Source: Paludisphaera borealis
GTDB lineage: Bacteria; Planctomycetota; Planctomycetia; Isosphaerales; Isosphaeraceae
Length of the DNA stretch: 64,000 bases
Direction: 5' to 3'
Assembly: GCF_001956985.1 (NCBI RefSeq)
Contig: NZ_CP019082.1
Span: forward strand, 620,001-684,000
Made by a program: the position numbers and the translations under genes. Below the pieces are notes generated by a model. The model made no database searches. It was not told where the DNA came from and worked only from the letters and a program-made list of their open reading frames with translations. This document shows positions 7,226 through 16,897 of the stretch, one piece after another. Positions within the stretch are counted from its first letter, which is position 1. Every line of letters begins with the position of its first letter.

Positions 7226-9427
7226 ATGGTTTCCGTATTGGTCTTGAGCTGGGCGTTGGGCGTTACGGGAGCGTCGGAACCCGAGGCCGCGAAGCCGTCC
7301 GGGCCCGACCTGATCGCCTACGAGTCGGCGAAGGCGACCGCCGGCCGCGACGCCGACGCCCACGTCGCGCTGGCCCTCTGGTGCGAGGCCCACGGCATGC
7401 CTGCCGAGAAGGCCACGCACCTGGCGCGGGCCGTCCTGATCGATCCGTCCCACGCCAAGGCGCGGGGGCTGCTGGGTTATGTGAAGCATGAAGGCAAGTG
7501 GCTGCGGCCCGAGGAGGTCAGCCTCGCCGTCGAGGAATCGCCCGAGAGCCAGGCCCTCTTCCGCGAGTACCTCGGGCGCCGGACCCAGTCGCGCGACAAG
7601 GCCGACGACCAGTACAAGCTCGCTCAGTGGTGCGACGAGCACGGCCTGGCGCAGCAGGCGACGGCCCACTACCACCGCGTGATCGAGCTCGACCCCGGAC
7701 GTGATCTCGCCTGGAAGCATCTCGGCTTCAAGAAGGTTTCCGGCCAATGGGTGAAGCCCGAGCTCCTGGCCGCCCAGAAGGTCGAGCGCGAAGCTCAGGC
7801 GAAGTCCGACAAGTTCTGGAAGCCCAAGCTCGAACATCTCAAGTCGATCCTCTCCGGCCGCGACAAGGCGAAGAAGGTCGAGGCCGAGAAGACCCTCGCG
7901 GCGATCGTCGACCCCCGCGCCGTCCCCATGGTCTGGGCGGTGTTCGCTCACGGCAGCGAGCGATGGCAGAGTGTCGCGACGGGGATTTTCGGCCGGATCG
8001 ACGCGCCCGGCGCGTCCGCCGCCCTGGCGATGATGGCGGTGTTCAGCCCCGTCGCGAACGTCCGGTCGGAGGCGTCGCAATTACTCACTCGCCGCGACCC
8101 GCGCGAGTTTGCGCGGCTGCTGGCCAACCTGTTGCGCGACGAGATCAAGTACAAGGTCAAGCCGGTCGAAGGACCAGGCTCCCAGGGCGAACTGTTCGTT
8201 GAGGGGAAGTACGCCAACGTCAGGCGAGTCTATACGCCGTTGCAAAGTCCCTGGGAGATGCTGATGCCCGGCGATCTGAACGGAGTGGACGCAAATGGAT
8301 CCGCGGTCGTCTATCGGCCGTTGGGTACGACATATCTCGGATCACTTATGAGCGTCGACCAGAGGTCACAGTCTAATCTGGGGCCGGTGCTCGATCCCTA
8401 CTTCCAGAAGTTAGGGCTGTCTCCGCAACAGAGCCAGACGCTGGTCCATCGAATGGAAACACCCATCAGCGGCGGGATCGCAGCAAACGCCTCGTCTTCT
8501 ACCTCATCCGCGAGCACATCGGCCTCCAGCTTGGCCGGCGGATTGACGAAGAACGGATCCGCTGCGGTGTTCCCTTCGAATATAAGACCGGTTCTGGAAG
8601 ATTTCGCGAGCATTCCCTTTCAGCAGATGATCGCCGAGGCGCAGAGGTCCGCCTTGGTGGCCCGGCGGCAGCTCGCCCAGGACGTCGAGCAGATCGATTC
8701 GCACAACGCCCCGATCCGCGACGTCAACGAACGCGTCGCGGCGATTCTCACGAGCGTAAGCGGTCGTGACTTCGGAGACGACCGCGACAAGTGGATGGAA
8801 TGGGTTTGCGACGTCGAGGGATACGTCTTCCCCTTGAAAATCGCGGCGTCGGCGCCTCCCACGATCGACGAAGCCGTTCCTCTGGGCTATCAGCCCCAGA
8901 CGTTTCCCGTGGCCGTCGTCACGCGAACCGTGGGATTCCAGGTAAGCCACTCCTGCTTCGCGGGCGGGACGCTGGTCCGTACGTTGCGAGGCACCAGGCC
9001 GATCGAGGAGGTCATGCCGGGCGATCAGGTGCTCACGGCGGACACGTCGAGCGGCTCCCTCCAGTATCGGCCGGTCGTCAGGGCTTACCGCAACCCGCCG
9101 AACGAGACCTACCGACTCGATCTGGGCAAGGAGTCGATCGTCGCCACCGGCATCCACCGGTTCTGGAAGGCGGGGCATGGCTGGATCATGGCCCGCGAGA
9201 TCAAGGCGGGGGACCGGCTGCGGACGATCGGCGGGGCCGCCGAGGTGGTCGCCGTGACGAAGGATCAGGTTCAGCCGGTGTTCAACCTCCAGCTCGACGG
9301 CGGCGACGACTTCTGCGTCGGCGAGCTCGGGGTGATCGCGCACGACAACAGCTTCGTCAACCCGGTCGAGCGTCCGTTCGACGGCGTCCCGACGCTGGCA
9401 GATTTGGGCTCGACGCACAGGCCGTAG
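7226..9427 (+). CDS. Exported helical-repeat protein with C-terminal Hint domain (copy 1 of 3)
   Basis: ATG 7226 is chosen over an upstream TTG because TGGAGG ends nine bases before it. Product ~733 residues. A short signal peptide (MVSVLVLSWALGVTGASEPEA) leads into TPR/HEAT-like helices (AHVALALWCEAHGMPAEKATHL, LIDPSHAKARGLLGY, QWCDEHGLAQQATAHYHRVI, VDPRAVPMVWAVFAHG). The middle (about 350-470) is Ser/Thr-rich and unlike the two paralogues. The C-terminal ~160 residues are a Hint (Hedgehog/intein) module: SCFAGGTLVRTLRG with the candidate nucleophilic Cys, the block-B-like ATGIHRFWKAGHGW, and the terminal AHDNSF. Hint domains cleave or rearrange peptide bonds and usually release a C-terminal toxin. 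Here only ~25 residues follow (FVNPVERPFDGVPTLADLG). Function is not known; a cell-surface autoprocessing protein is the best guess. Confidence 0.75.
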   Translation: MVSVLVLSWALGVTGASEPEAAKPSGPDLIAYESAKATAGRDADAHVALALWCEAHGMPAEKATHLARAVLIDPSHAKARGLLGYVKHEGKWLRPEEVSLAVEESPESQALFREYLGRRTQSRDKADDQYKLAQWCDEHGLAQQATAHYHRVIELDPGRDLAWKHLGFKKVSGQWVKPELLAAQKVEREAQAKSDKFWKPKLEHLKSILSGRDKAKKVEAEKTLAAIVDPRAVPMVWAVFAHGSERWQSVATGIFGRIDAPGASAALAMMAVFSPVANVRSEASQLLTRRDPREFARLLANLLRDEIKYKVKPVEGPGSQGELFVEGKYANVRRVYTPLQSPWEMLMPGDLNGVDANGSAVVYRPLGTTYLGSLMSVDQRSQSNLGPVLDPYFQKLGLSPQQSQTLVHRMETPISGGIAANASSSTSSASTSASSLAGGLTKNGSAAVFPSNIRPVLEDFASIPFQQMIAEAQRSALVARRQLAQDVEQIDSHNAPIRDVNERVAAILTSVSGRDFGDDRDKWMEWVCDVEGYVFPLKIAASAPPTIDEAVPLGYQPQTFPVAVVTRTVGFQVSHSCFAGGTLVRTLRGTRPIEEVMPGDQVLTADTSSGSLQYRPVVRAYRNPPNETYRLDLGKESIVATGIHRFWKAGHGWIMAREIKAGDRLRTIGGAAEVVAVTKDQVQPVFNLQLDGGDDFCVGELGVIAHDNSFVNPVERPFDGVPTLADLGSTHRP

Positions 9428-9484
9428 GAAGGTCAATCCAACAGACTCGTGCCGCCTCTCCGCGTTGAATCTGGAGGAATCGTC

Positions 9485-11692
9485 ATGGTTTCCGCCTTGG
9501 TCCTGGGTTGGGCGTTGGGAGTGGCGGGCGTGTCGGAACCGGAGGCCGCGAAGCCGCCCGGGCCGGATATGGCGGCCTACGAGGCGGCGAAGGCAAGCGC
9601 CGGCCGCGACGCCGACGCGCACGTCGCGCTGGCCCTCTGGTGCGAGGCCCACGGCATGCCCGCCGAGAAGGCCACGCACCTGGCGCGGGCCGTCCTGATC
9701 GATCCGTCCCACGCCAAGGCGCGGGGGCTGCTGGGTTATGTGAAGCATGAAGGCAAGTGGCTGCGGCCCGAGGAGGTCAGCCGCGCCGTCGAGGACTCGC
9801 CCGAGAGCCAGGCGCTGTTCCGGGAGTATCTCGGGCGTCGCACTCAGGCCCGCGACAAGGCCGACGACCAGTACAAGCTGGCGAAGTGGTGCGAGGAGCA
9901 GGGCCTGGCCCAGCAGGCGACGGCCCACTACCACCGCGTGCTGGAACTGGACCCTGGCCGCGACTCGGCCTGGAAGCATCTCGGCTTCAAGAAGGTCTCG
10001 GGCCAATGGGTGAAGCCCGAGATCGTGGCCGCCCAGAAGGCCGAGCGCGAAGCTCAGGCGAAGGCCGACAAGTTCTGGAAGCCCAAACTGGAGAAGCTCA
10101 AGGACGCGCTCTCGGGCCGCGACAAGGCGAAGAAGGCCAAGGCCGAGGCCGAGAAGTCGCTGGCGGCGATCGTCGATCCCCGCGCCGTGCCGATGGTCTG
10201 GGCGGTCTTCGCGCGCGGCGACGAACGTTGGCAACGCGTCGCGGTGGGAGTCTTCAGCCAGATCGAGGGGCCCGTGGCGTCCCGAGCCCTGGCGATGACA
10301 GCGGTGTTCAGCCCTGTGGCGAACACCCGATCGGAAGCGTCGCAAATGCTCACGCGTCGCGACCCTCGGGACTTCGCTCGGCTTCTGGTCGGCCTCCTGG
10401 GCGACGAGATCAAGTTCAAGCAGAAGAAAGTAGCCGGACCCGGCTCCCAGGGCGAGTTGCTCGTCGAAGGGAAGGAGGCGAACGTCAAGCGCCTCTACAC
10501 GCCGTTGCAGGCTCCCAGCTTGGAGTCCGCTCTCATGCCCGGCGACCAGGTCGGCGTGGATCAAAATGGCATGACGGTCGTGAATCGGCTCGTAGGCGAT
10601 CTCCATTTCGGTCCGAGGGTGCCCCTCGAGATGTTCATCAACAACCCGCAGCGAGCCACATCTCTCGTGTCGTCACTGGTGCAAAACGGCTTCCCTGACT
10701 TTGCTTACAACCCACCCATCACGTATCTGCCGACCGCGGATATGACCCCTGTGTTCCAACAGTGGGGGCTGACTTCGCAGCAGAGCCATGAACTCGCAAG
10801 CCGACTTCCGCGCGTAAAAACGGCGACGGCCGCCTCAGGACTGAATATCTCGCCGATCGTGCAGGATTCCGTACAGATACCGATCGGTCGGATGGCCGCC
10901 GAGGCGCAAGCCTCCGCCGAGGTCGCCCAGAATCAGCTCCAGCAGGACGTCCGGCAGATCGAAATGCAGAACGCGCCGATTCGTGAGATCAACGATCGCG
11001 TCTCGACGATCCTCAAGGCGGTCAGTGGGGAGGATCATGGAGCCGACCGCGACAAGTGGACCGAGTGGGCCTACGACGTCGAGGGCTACGGCGCTCCTCT
11101 GAAGGTTGCGGCCTCGACGCCGCCCACTGTCGTGGAGCCTGTTCCCCTGGATTATCAGCCCCAGGCGTTCCCGGTCTTCAATTCAACCGTCCTGGGGGGG
11201 GCACGCGTCGGCCCCTCCTGCTTCGCGGGCGGGACGCCGGTCCGTACGCTGCAAGGCGCCCGGCCGATCGAGGAGGTGAAGCTCGGCGATCAGGTGCTCA
11301 CACAGGACACCACGACCGGCAAGCTGGCTTACCAGCCGGTCGTATCGGTGTTCCACAACCCGCCCAACGTGACGTACCGGATCGATCTGGGGAGCGAGTC
11401 GGTCTTCCCCACCGGCATCCACCGGTTCTGGAAGGCGGGACACGGCTGGATCATGGCCCGTGACGTCAAGGCGGGAGACCGGCTGCGGACGATCGGCGGC
11501 ACGGTCGAGGTGGTCGCCGCGTCGAAGGATCGCGTCCAGCCGGTGTTCAACCTGCTGCTGGCCGGAGGCGACAACTACTGCGTCGGCGGTCAAGGCGTGC
11601 TCGCGCACGACAACGGATTCGTCAACCCCGTCGAGCGCCCGTTCGACGGCGTCCCGGCGCTGGCCGATCTGGGCGCGACCCGCAAGCCATAA
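9485..11692 (+). CDS. Exported helical-repeat protein with C-terminal Hint domain (copy 2 of 3)
   Basis: ATG 9485 follows a strong TGGAGGA seven bases upstream; longer frames lack this. About 735 residues, same plan as copy 1: signal peptide (MVSALVLGWALGVAGVSEPEA), TPR/HEAT-like N-terminal half, divergent middle (about 350-460, with NPPITYLPTADMTPVFQQWG), the region before the Hint domain (IPIGRMAAEAQASAEVAQNQ) and the Hint domain (PSCFAGGTPVRTLQGARPIEE ... TGIHRFWKAGHGW ... AHDNGF). At the processing junction copies 1 and 3 have Asn-Ser; this copy has Asn-Gly, which could alter chemistry if the Asn is used. The gap to copy 1 is 57 bp, so co-transcription is likely. DNA in the N-terminal part is almost identical to copy 1. 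Confidence 0.75.
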   Translation: MVSALVLGWALGVAGVSEPEAAKPPGPDMAAYEAAKASAGRDADAHVALALWCEAHGMPAEKATHLARAVLIDPSHAKARGLLGYVKHEGKWLRPEEVSRAVEDSPESQALFREYLGRRTQARDKADDQYKLAKWCEEQGLAQQATAHYHRVLELDPGRDSAWKHLGFKKVSGQWVKPEIVAAQKAEREAQAKADKFWKPKLEKLKDALSGRDKAKKAKAEAEKSLAAIVDPRAVPMVWAVFARGDERWQRVAVGVFSQIEGPVASRALAMTAVFSPVANTRSEASQMLTRRDPRDFARLLVGLLGDEIKFKQKKVAGPGSQGELLVEGKEANVKRLYTPLQAPSLESALMPGDQVGVDQNGMTVVNRLVGDLHFGPRVPLEMFINNPQRATSLVSSLVQNGFPDFAYNPPITYLPTADMTPVFQQWGLTSQQSHELASRLPRVKTATAASGLNISPIVQDSVQIPIGRMAAEAQASAEVAQNQLQQDVRQIEMQNAPIREINDRVSTILKAVSGEDHGADRDKWTEWAYDVEGYGAPLKVAASTPPTVVEPVPLDYQPQAFPVFNSTVLGGARVGPSCFAGGTPVRTLQGARPIEEVKLGDQVLTQDTTTGKLAYQPVVSVFHNPPNVTYRIDLGSESVFPTGIHRFWKAGHGWIMARDVKAGDRLRTIGGTVEVVAASKDRVQPVFNLLLAGGDNYCVGGQGVLAHDNGFVNPVERPFDGVPALADLGATRKP

Positions 11693-11746
11693 GCACTATT
11701 TCAACGGTCTCGTACAGCCTCTCCGTTGGGACCTGGAGGAATCGTC

Positions 11747-13999
11747 ATGGTTTCCGCATTGGTTTTGGGTTGGGCGTTGGGCGTTGCAGTTGCAGTTGCA
11801 TTGGAACCCGAAGCCGCGAAGCCGCCCGGCTCGGACCTGATCGCCTACGAGGCGGCGAAGGCGGGGGCCGGCCGCGACGCCGACGCCCACGTCGCGCTGG
11901 CCCTCTGGTGCGAGGCCCACGGCATGCCGGCCGAGAAGGCGACGCACCTGGCGCGGGCCGTCTTGATCGACCCGTCCCACGCCAAGGCCCGGGGGCTGCT
12001 CGGTTATGTGAAGCATGAAGGCAAATGGCTGCGGCCCGAGGAGGTCAGCCGCGCCGTCGAGGACTCGCCCGAGAGTCGGGCGCTGTTCCGGGAGTACCAG
12101 GAGCGCCGCGTCAAGGCGCGCGACAAGGCCGACGACCAGTACAGGCTTGCGCAGTGGTGCGACGAGCACGGCCTGGCGCAGCAGGCGACGGCCCACTTCC
12201 ACCGCGTCGTCGAGCTCGACCCCGGCCGAGAGGGGGCGCTACGGAAGCTGGGGTTCAAGAAGGTCTCCGGCCATTGGATCAAACCCGAGATGCTGGCCGC
12301 GGCCAAGGCCGAGCGCGAGGCGCAGGCCAAGGCCGACAAGCTCTGGAGATCCCGGCTTGCGCACCTCAAGGACGATCTGAGCGGCCGCGACAAGGCGAAG
12401 AAGGCCGAGGCTCTTGAAGCCATCGCCAAGATCGACGACCCCCGCGCCGTGCCGATGGTGTGGAACGCCTTGGCGCTGGGTGAGGAGCGTTGGCAGCGGC
12501 TCGCGCTTCAGATCTTCAGCCAGATCGATTCCCCGGGCTCGTCGATCGCCCTGGCGACGATGGCCGTATTCCATCCTTCCATCGAGCTGCGGTCGCAGGC
12601 GTCTCAAGTCTTGCTCCGTCGCGATCCTCGCAGCTTCGCCGGGGAGCTGATCGGCCTGCTGCGAGACGAGATCGAATACAAGGTCAGGGCCGTCAACGGA
12701 CCGGGTTCTCAAGGCGAGCTCTTGATCAAGGGGAAAGGCGCCAATGTCGATCGCGTGTACAGGCCGATGCAGGGGCCCATTCTGGCGCCCGGCGATTGGT
12801 TGAGCATCGACGATTATGGGATGCTCATCGCCAACCGCTACCTCGGCGCCACCACCACGCGGTCGACCACCTACAACGCGGCTCCGGCCGCCGACGTGCC
12901 GGCTTCGGTCGTCGCCGCGAACGTCGCCCCTCAGTTGGCGCCGTACCTGGAGAAGTCGGGACTGCCGACCCAGATGGCTCCGGCGGCCCCGTCGGCGGGG
13001 GCGCCGTGGCCGCAGGCCCCCGCGGCTGGCTCCTATGTCTTCGGTGGGTACAAGGGAATTGGGTTCAGATACACGCCCTCCTACTCTTACGATATGTACA
13101 CCAAGACGACGACCACGGCCGAGACCCTGAAGATCCCGATCGGCTGGATGATGATGCAGGCCCGGGAGTCGGCCGCGGTGGCGCAGCAGCAACTGTCGGA
13201 CGACGTCCGGGAGCTCGACGCGTACAACGCCTCGCTTCGGGAGGTCAACGACCGCGCCCTCACGGTCCTGAGGTCGGTGAGCGGGAGCGACCCGGGGCCG
13301 AAGCGCGAATCGTGGGATAAATGGTTCGTCGACCTCCAAGGGTACGCATTTCGATCCCAGACCCAGCCCGAGCCGGAACCGCCGACGATCGTCGAGGAGG
13401 TCCCGATCAACTACCAACCGATCCCCTTGGGGGGCACTGTGAGTTCATCTTTGCCCACCAGCAGCGTGACTCGATCGCATCAGGTCGTGGCGGCCAACGT
13501 GAGCAGCACGATGCCTTTCCACTCCTGCTTCGCGGCGGCGACCATGGTCAAAACCTTGCGAGGCGGCCGGCCGATCGAATCGATCCGCCCAGGCGATCAG
13601 GTGCTGACGCAGGACACCGCGAAAGGAAGCTTCCAGTACCGTCCGGTAGTCACGGCGTACCACAACCCGCCGAACGAGACTTACCGGCTCAACCTGGGCA
13701 AGGAGTCGATCGTCGCCACCGGCATCCACCGGTTCTGGAAGGCGGGACATGGCTGGATCATGGCTCGCGAGGTCAAGCCGGGTGATCGGCTGCGGACGAT
13801 CGGCGGGGCCGCCGAGGTCGTCGCCGTGACGAAGGATCAGGTCCAGCCGGTGTTCAACCTCCAGCTCGACGGCGGCGACGACTTCTGCGTCGGCGAGCTC
13901 GGGGTGATCGCGCACGACAACAGCTTCGTCAACCCGGTCGAGCGTCCGTTCGACGGCGTCCCGGCTCTGGCCGATCTGGGGACGTCGCGCAAGCCTTGA
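11747..13999 (+). CDS. Exported helical-repeat protein with C-terminal Hint domain (copy 3 of 3)
   Basis: ATG 11747 follows CTGGAGGA six bases upstream in a leader very similar to that of copy 2. About 750 residues. The signal peptide is MVSALVLGWALGVAVAVAL; the helical N-terminus, a variable Pro/Ala/Gly/Tyr-rich middle (about 385-460: AAPSAGAPWPQAPAAGSY) and the Hint module (HSCFAAATMVKTLRGGRPIE ... TGIHRFWKAGHGW ... AHDNSF) follow the family plan. Here the residues after the candidate Cys are FAAAT instead of FAGGT. The last ~100 residues match copy 1 almost exactly at DNA level, while the N-terminal DNA is a little more divergent, giving a mosaic pattern. It ends 24 bp before the stop of the convergent kinase gene. 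Confidence 0.75.
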   Translation: MVSALVLGWALGVAVAVALEPEAAKPPGSDLIAYEAAKAGAGRDADAHVALALWCEAHGMPAEKATHLARAVLIDPSHAKARGLLGYVKHEGKWLRPEEVSRAVEDSPESRALFREYQERRVKARDKADDQYRLAQWCDEHGLAQQATAHFHRVVELDPGREGALRKLGFKKVSGHWIKPEMLAAAKAEREAQAKADKLWRSRLAHLKDDLSGRDKAKKAEALEAIAKIDDPRAVPMVWNALALGEERWQRLALQIFSQIDSPGSSIALATMAVFHPSIELRSQASQVLLRRDPRSFAGELIGLLRDEIEYKVRAVNGPGSQGELLIKGKGANVDRVYRPMQGPILAPGDWLSIDDYGMLIANRYLGATTTRSTTYNAAPAADVPASVVAANVAPQLAPYLEKSGLPTQMAPAAPSAGAPWPQAPAAGSYVFGGYKGIGFRYTPSYSYDMYTKTTTTAETLKIPIGWMMMQARESAAVAQQQLSDDVRELDAYNASLREVNDRALTVLRSVSGSDPGPKRESWDKWFVDLQGYAFRSQTQPEPEPPTIVEEVPINYQPIPLGGTVSSSLPTSSVTRSHQVVAANVSSTMPFHSCFAAATMVKTLRGGRPIESIRPGDQVLTQDTAKGSFQYRPVVTAYHNPPNETYRLNLGKESIVATGIHRFWKAGHGWIMAREVKPGDRLRTIGGAAEVVAVTKDQVQPVFNLQLDGGDDFCVGELGVIAHDNSFVNPVERPFDGVPALADLGTSRKP

Positions 14000-14023
14000 G
14001 GCGAAGGAAAATGGCGTTTCGAT

Positions 14024-16843
14024 TCACGGGTTGCCGGCCTTCGACGGTTCGGATCGACGAGCGACGAGCGCCGCGTAGCCGGGGGCGCGTCGCAGGGCGG
14101 CGAGCCGCGCGTCGCCCTGCAACTCATCGACCGTGGGGGGGCTCGCGCTGAGTGCGTAAACCCGCTCCAGGGCCGCCACCCCTCGATCCAGAAGCCGGGC
14201 GACGATCTCGGGAGGGGGTTCGGCAGGCGCGCGTTCGGCGTAAACCTCGACGATCCGGGAGCAGACGCGCGCCAGGCCGAGCCAGTCGCGGGCGGTCTTG
14301 GGCTCGATTTCGAGGAGCCGGCGAGCCGTCGCGAGCGCGTCCGACGGCCGCTTGTCGGCAAGCAGAATCTCGATCTTCGCCTTGGCCAGCTCGAAGGCGG
14401 TCGTGTGGGGCGTCGACCAGACGGCGGCCTCGTCGGCGAGCGCCTTGGGCAGCAGCCGGCAAGTCTCCAGTTCCCCCTCGACGGCCTCGCGCCGCTCGAT
14501 GGAGTAGATCGGCAGGTCCGTCAGCTTGCCCGCATCCTGGAGCCGGTGCAGCATCGCCTGGGCCTCGACCAGGAACGGGATCGCGGCGGCGTATTTCAGG
14601 TCGTACTGCTCGACGGCCGATCGACTGTAGAGGGCGTCGATCAGGTCGAGCCGGCGCTGGACGTCCTCGGGATCGTGGGCCGACCATCGCCGAGCCCGGT
14701 CGAGCGCGGCGTCCATCTGGAGGCGGGCGGCGGCGAAGTCGTGAGCTTGAACATACGTGATGGCGAGGTTGTTGAGCGAGACCATGACGTCTCGAAACGT
14801 CCGCCCGTCGACGGCCTCGCCCCCCTCCTGGCCGCTCCGGGCCGCGCGTCTCCGTTCGTCCTCGAGGTTCAGATCCAGGGATCGCTTATAGTTCGCCAAG
14901 GCTGATGGGATGTCGCCCTCGGATTGGTCGATGCCCGCGAGCAAGTCGAGCGCGGAGCCGAGAAGCCGCCGGGCGCGGTCGTCGTCGGGCTCGTCGGCGA
15001 CCCGGGCCTCGGTCAACTCGCGCATTCGGGTGAGGGCGGACCGCGCTTCCGCCATGTCGCCGACCCAGTGGGCGGCGTGGCCGAGGTGCTCGTAGCCCTC
15101 GATCACGGCCAGGAGAGCGCGGGGATCGTCGGGGTCGGCTTTCCGCCAGGCTTCGGCGACGTCGAGCGCCTGCTGGAACAACGGTTGCGCCTGCTTCGGC
15201 CGGTCGCCCCGGAGCTGGACGTCTCCCAGCCGCCGGAGGGCGGTGGCGAGGAGGTCGAGGGCGTCGGGGAGGCCGGGCTGAACCGCCAGCAAGTCCGTTG
15301 CGACCTGGCGACAGCGCTCCAGCTCGGCGCTCGCCTCGCTCGCCCGGCCCAGCTCCCAGTGGATTTCGCCGAGCAGTTGATGGGCCATGGCCCGGCTCAG
15401 AAGCGGCCCTCCGGCGTCGGCGCCGGTGACGCGCTGGAGGCCCGCGACGGCCGTTTCGAGCAGCCCCTTGCGAAGCGTCCGGGTCGCGGGCGCTTCCTGG
15501 AGGAGCGTCTGGACCTGCTCGACCAGGTGCTTGTGAGCGTCGATCGCCAGGCGGGCGTTGTTCTCGGCCTGAAGCTCGGCGGCCCGGGTGGAACCGAGCG
15601 CCTCGCGGAGCTTGCCGTTGTACCACGACGCCCCCACGGCCAGCACGATGAGCGACGCCTGGACCACCGCCACGGCGGCGGCCGTCGCCGGCCGGCGCTT
15701 CGACCACTTCCAGGCGATCTCCCACGAGGGCGTGGGCCGCGCGAGGACGGGCCGTCCGTCGAGGAACCGTCGCAGGTCGGCGCCCAGCTCGGCCGCCGAG
15801 CCGTATCGCCGCTCCGGCTGTTTGCGGAGGCACTTCAGGCAGATGGTCTCCACGTCCCGGGGCAGGCCCGGGCGGATTCGAGACGGCGGCGCGGGGTCGT
15901 CGTCGACCACCCGCTTCAGGGTGTCGTACGAGCCTTCGCCCTCGAACGGGGGACGGCCGGTCAAGAGCTCATAGAGGATTGCGCCAAGGGCGTAGACGTC
16001 GGCCGGCGGGCCGACCGCGCGACTCTCGGCCTGCTCGGGCGCCATGTAGGCCGGTGTTCCCAGGACGGCGCCCGTGCGGGTCGCCCCCGCGCCTGGGTCG
16101 CCCCCCTCCTCTCCCAGCCGCTTGGCGATCCCGAAATCGCTCACCTTGGGCGTGAAGTCCGAGAGCCGCGCCTCGCGCGCGGTCCCGGGGGCGGCGGCGG
16201 CCTCGCTCGACGGCTGGAGCAGGATGTTGGCCGGCTTGAGGTCACGGTGGACCACGCCGCGGCGGTGTGCGTGGTCCACCGCTCTCGCCAGGGTTTCCAC
16301 GAGGGTCGCCGCATCGGGGGGCGGCTGCGGACGGCTCTGGAGGAAGTCGGCCAGCGAGCCGCCGGCGACGTATTCGAGAGCCAGATACGGCTGGCCGTCG
16401 TGATCGCCGACCTCGTAGATCTGGACGACGTTGGGGTGTTGAAGCGCCGCGACGGCCTCGGCCTCGCGGCGGAAGCGGTGGAGGTCGAACAGCGAGCTGG
16501 TCTTCAGCCGCTTCAGGGCCGTCAGCCGCCCCAGCCGCAAGTGGCGAGCCTTGTGGACCACCCCCATCCCGCCCGCGCCCAGCAGTTCGAGGACTTCATA
16601 GCCCGGCACGGTCGAACCGGCTTCCGGAGTCCGACTCGTCGTCGGCGGGGTGGCGCCCCCGCCCCGTCGGATGGCGTCAAGGATCGGATCGGGCCGGCCC
16701 TCGATCTCGGCGAGCCGCTCGGAGCACGAGGCGCAGGCTTCCAGATGGGCGGCCAGGCCGTCGAGGTCGTCGTCGGCCGACTCGCCGTGATGGAAGGCGA
16801 GCCAAGCTTGATCATCAGGGCATTGGTCGATGGGAAGGGTCAA
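14024..16843 (-). CDS. Membrane Ser/Thr protein kinase with zinc-anti-sigma-like N-terminus and TPR-like tail
   Basis: About 939 residues from TTG 16843, chosen because GAGGGAG sits just upstream and the frame further up runs through the divergent sigma gene. Residues 33-40 read HLEACASC, an H-x3-C-x2-C motif as in zinc-binding anti-sigma factors. The PASTA-less Hanks kinase domain has GAGGMGVV at 89-96, Lys111, HRDLKPAN from 199, DFG at 236-238 and GTPAYMAPE at 262-270, so it should be active; about 25 extra Ala/Glu-rich residues separate HRD from DFG. A membrane helix (VAVVQASLIVLAVGASWY) follows, then ~500 residues of TPR-like helices, presumably periplasmic. It is divergent from an ECF sigma gene 54 bp away. 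ECF-kinase pairing is known in Planctomycetes, so the kinase is the likely regulator of that sigma. Confidence 0.9.
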   Translation of the reverse strand: MTLPIDQCPDDQAWLAFHHGESADDDLDGLAAHLEACASCSERLAEIEGRPDPILDAIRRGGGATPPTTSRTPEAGSTVPGYEVLELLGAGGMGVVHKARHLRLGRLTALKRLKTSSLFDLHRFRREAEAVAALQHPNVVQIYEVGDHDGQPYLALEYVAGGSLADFLQSRPQPPPDAATLVETLARAVDHAHRRGVVHRDLKPANILLQPSSEAAAAPGTAREARLSDFTPKVSDFGIAKRLGEEGGDPGAGATRTGAVLGTPAYMAPEQAESRAVGPPADVYALGAILYELLTGRPPFEGEGSYDTLKRVVDDDPAPPSRIRPGLPRDVETICLKCLRKQPERRYGSAAELGADLRRFLDGRPVLARPTPSWEIAWKWSKRRPATAAAVAVVQASLIVLAVGASWYNGKLREALGSTRAAELQAENNARLAIDAHKHLVEQVQTLLQEAPATRTLRKGLLETAVAGLQRVTGADAGGPLLSRAMAHQLLGEIHWELGRASEASAELERCRQVATDLLAVQPGLPDALDLLATALRRLGDVQLRGDRPKQAQPLFQQALDVAEAWRKADPDDPRALLAVIEGYEHLGHAAHWVGDMAEARSALTRMRELTEARVADEPDDDRARRLLGSALDLLAGIDQSEGDIPSALANYKRSLDLNLEDERRRAARSGQEGGEAVDGRTFRDVMVSLNNLAITYVQAHDFAAARLQMDAALDRARRWSAHDPEDVQRRLDLIDALYSRSAVEQYDLKYAAAIPFLVEAQAMLHRLQDAGKLTDLPIYSIERREAVEGELETCRLLPKALADEAAVWSTPHTTAFELAKAKIEILLADKRPSDALATARRLLEIEPKTARDWLGLARVCSRIVEVYAERAPAEPPPEIVARLLDRGVAALERVYALSASPPTVDELQGDARLAALRRAPGYAALVARRSEPSKAGNP

Positions 16844-16897
16844 GAAGCGACTCCCTCGGCGGCCCGGCCATTGTCGACGAGACGCGGACAGGTCATT

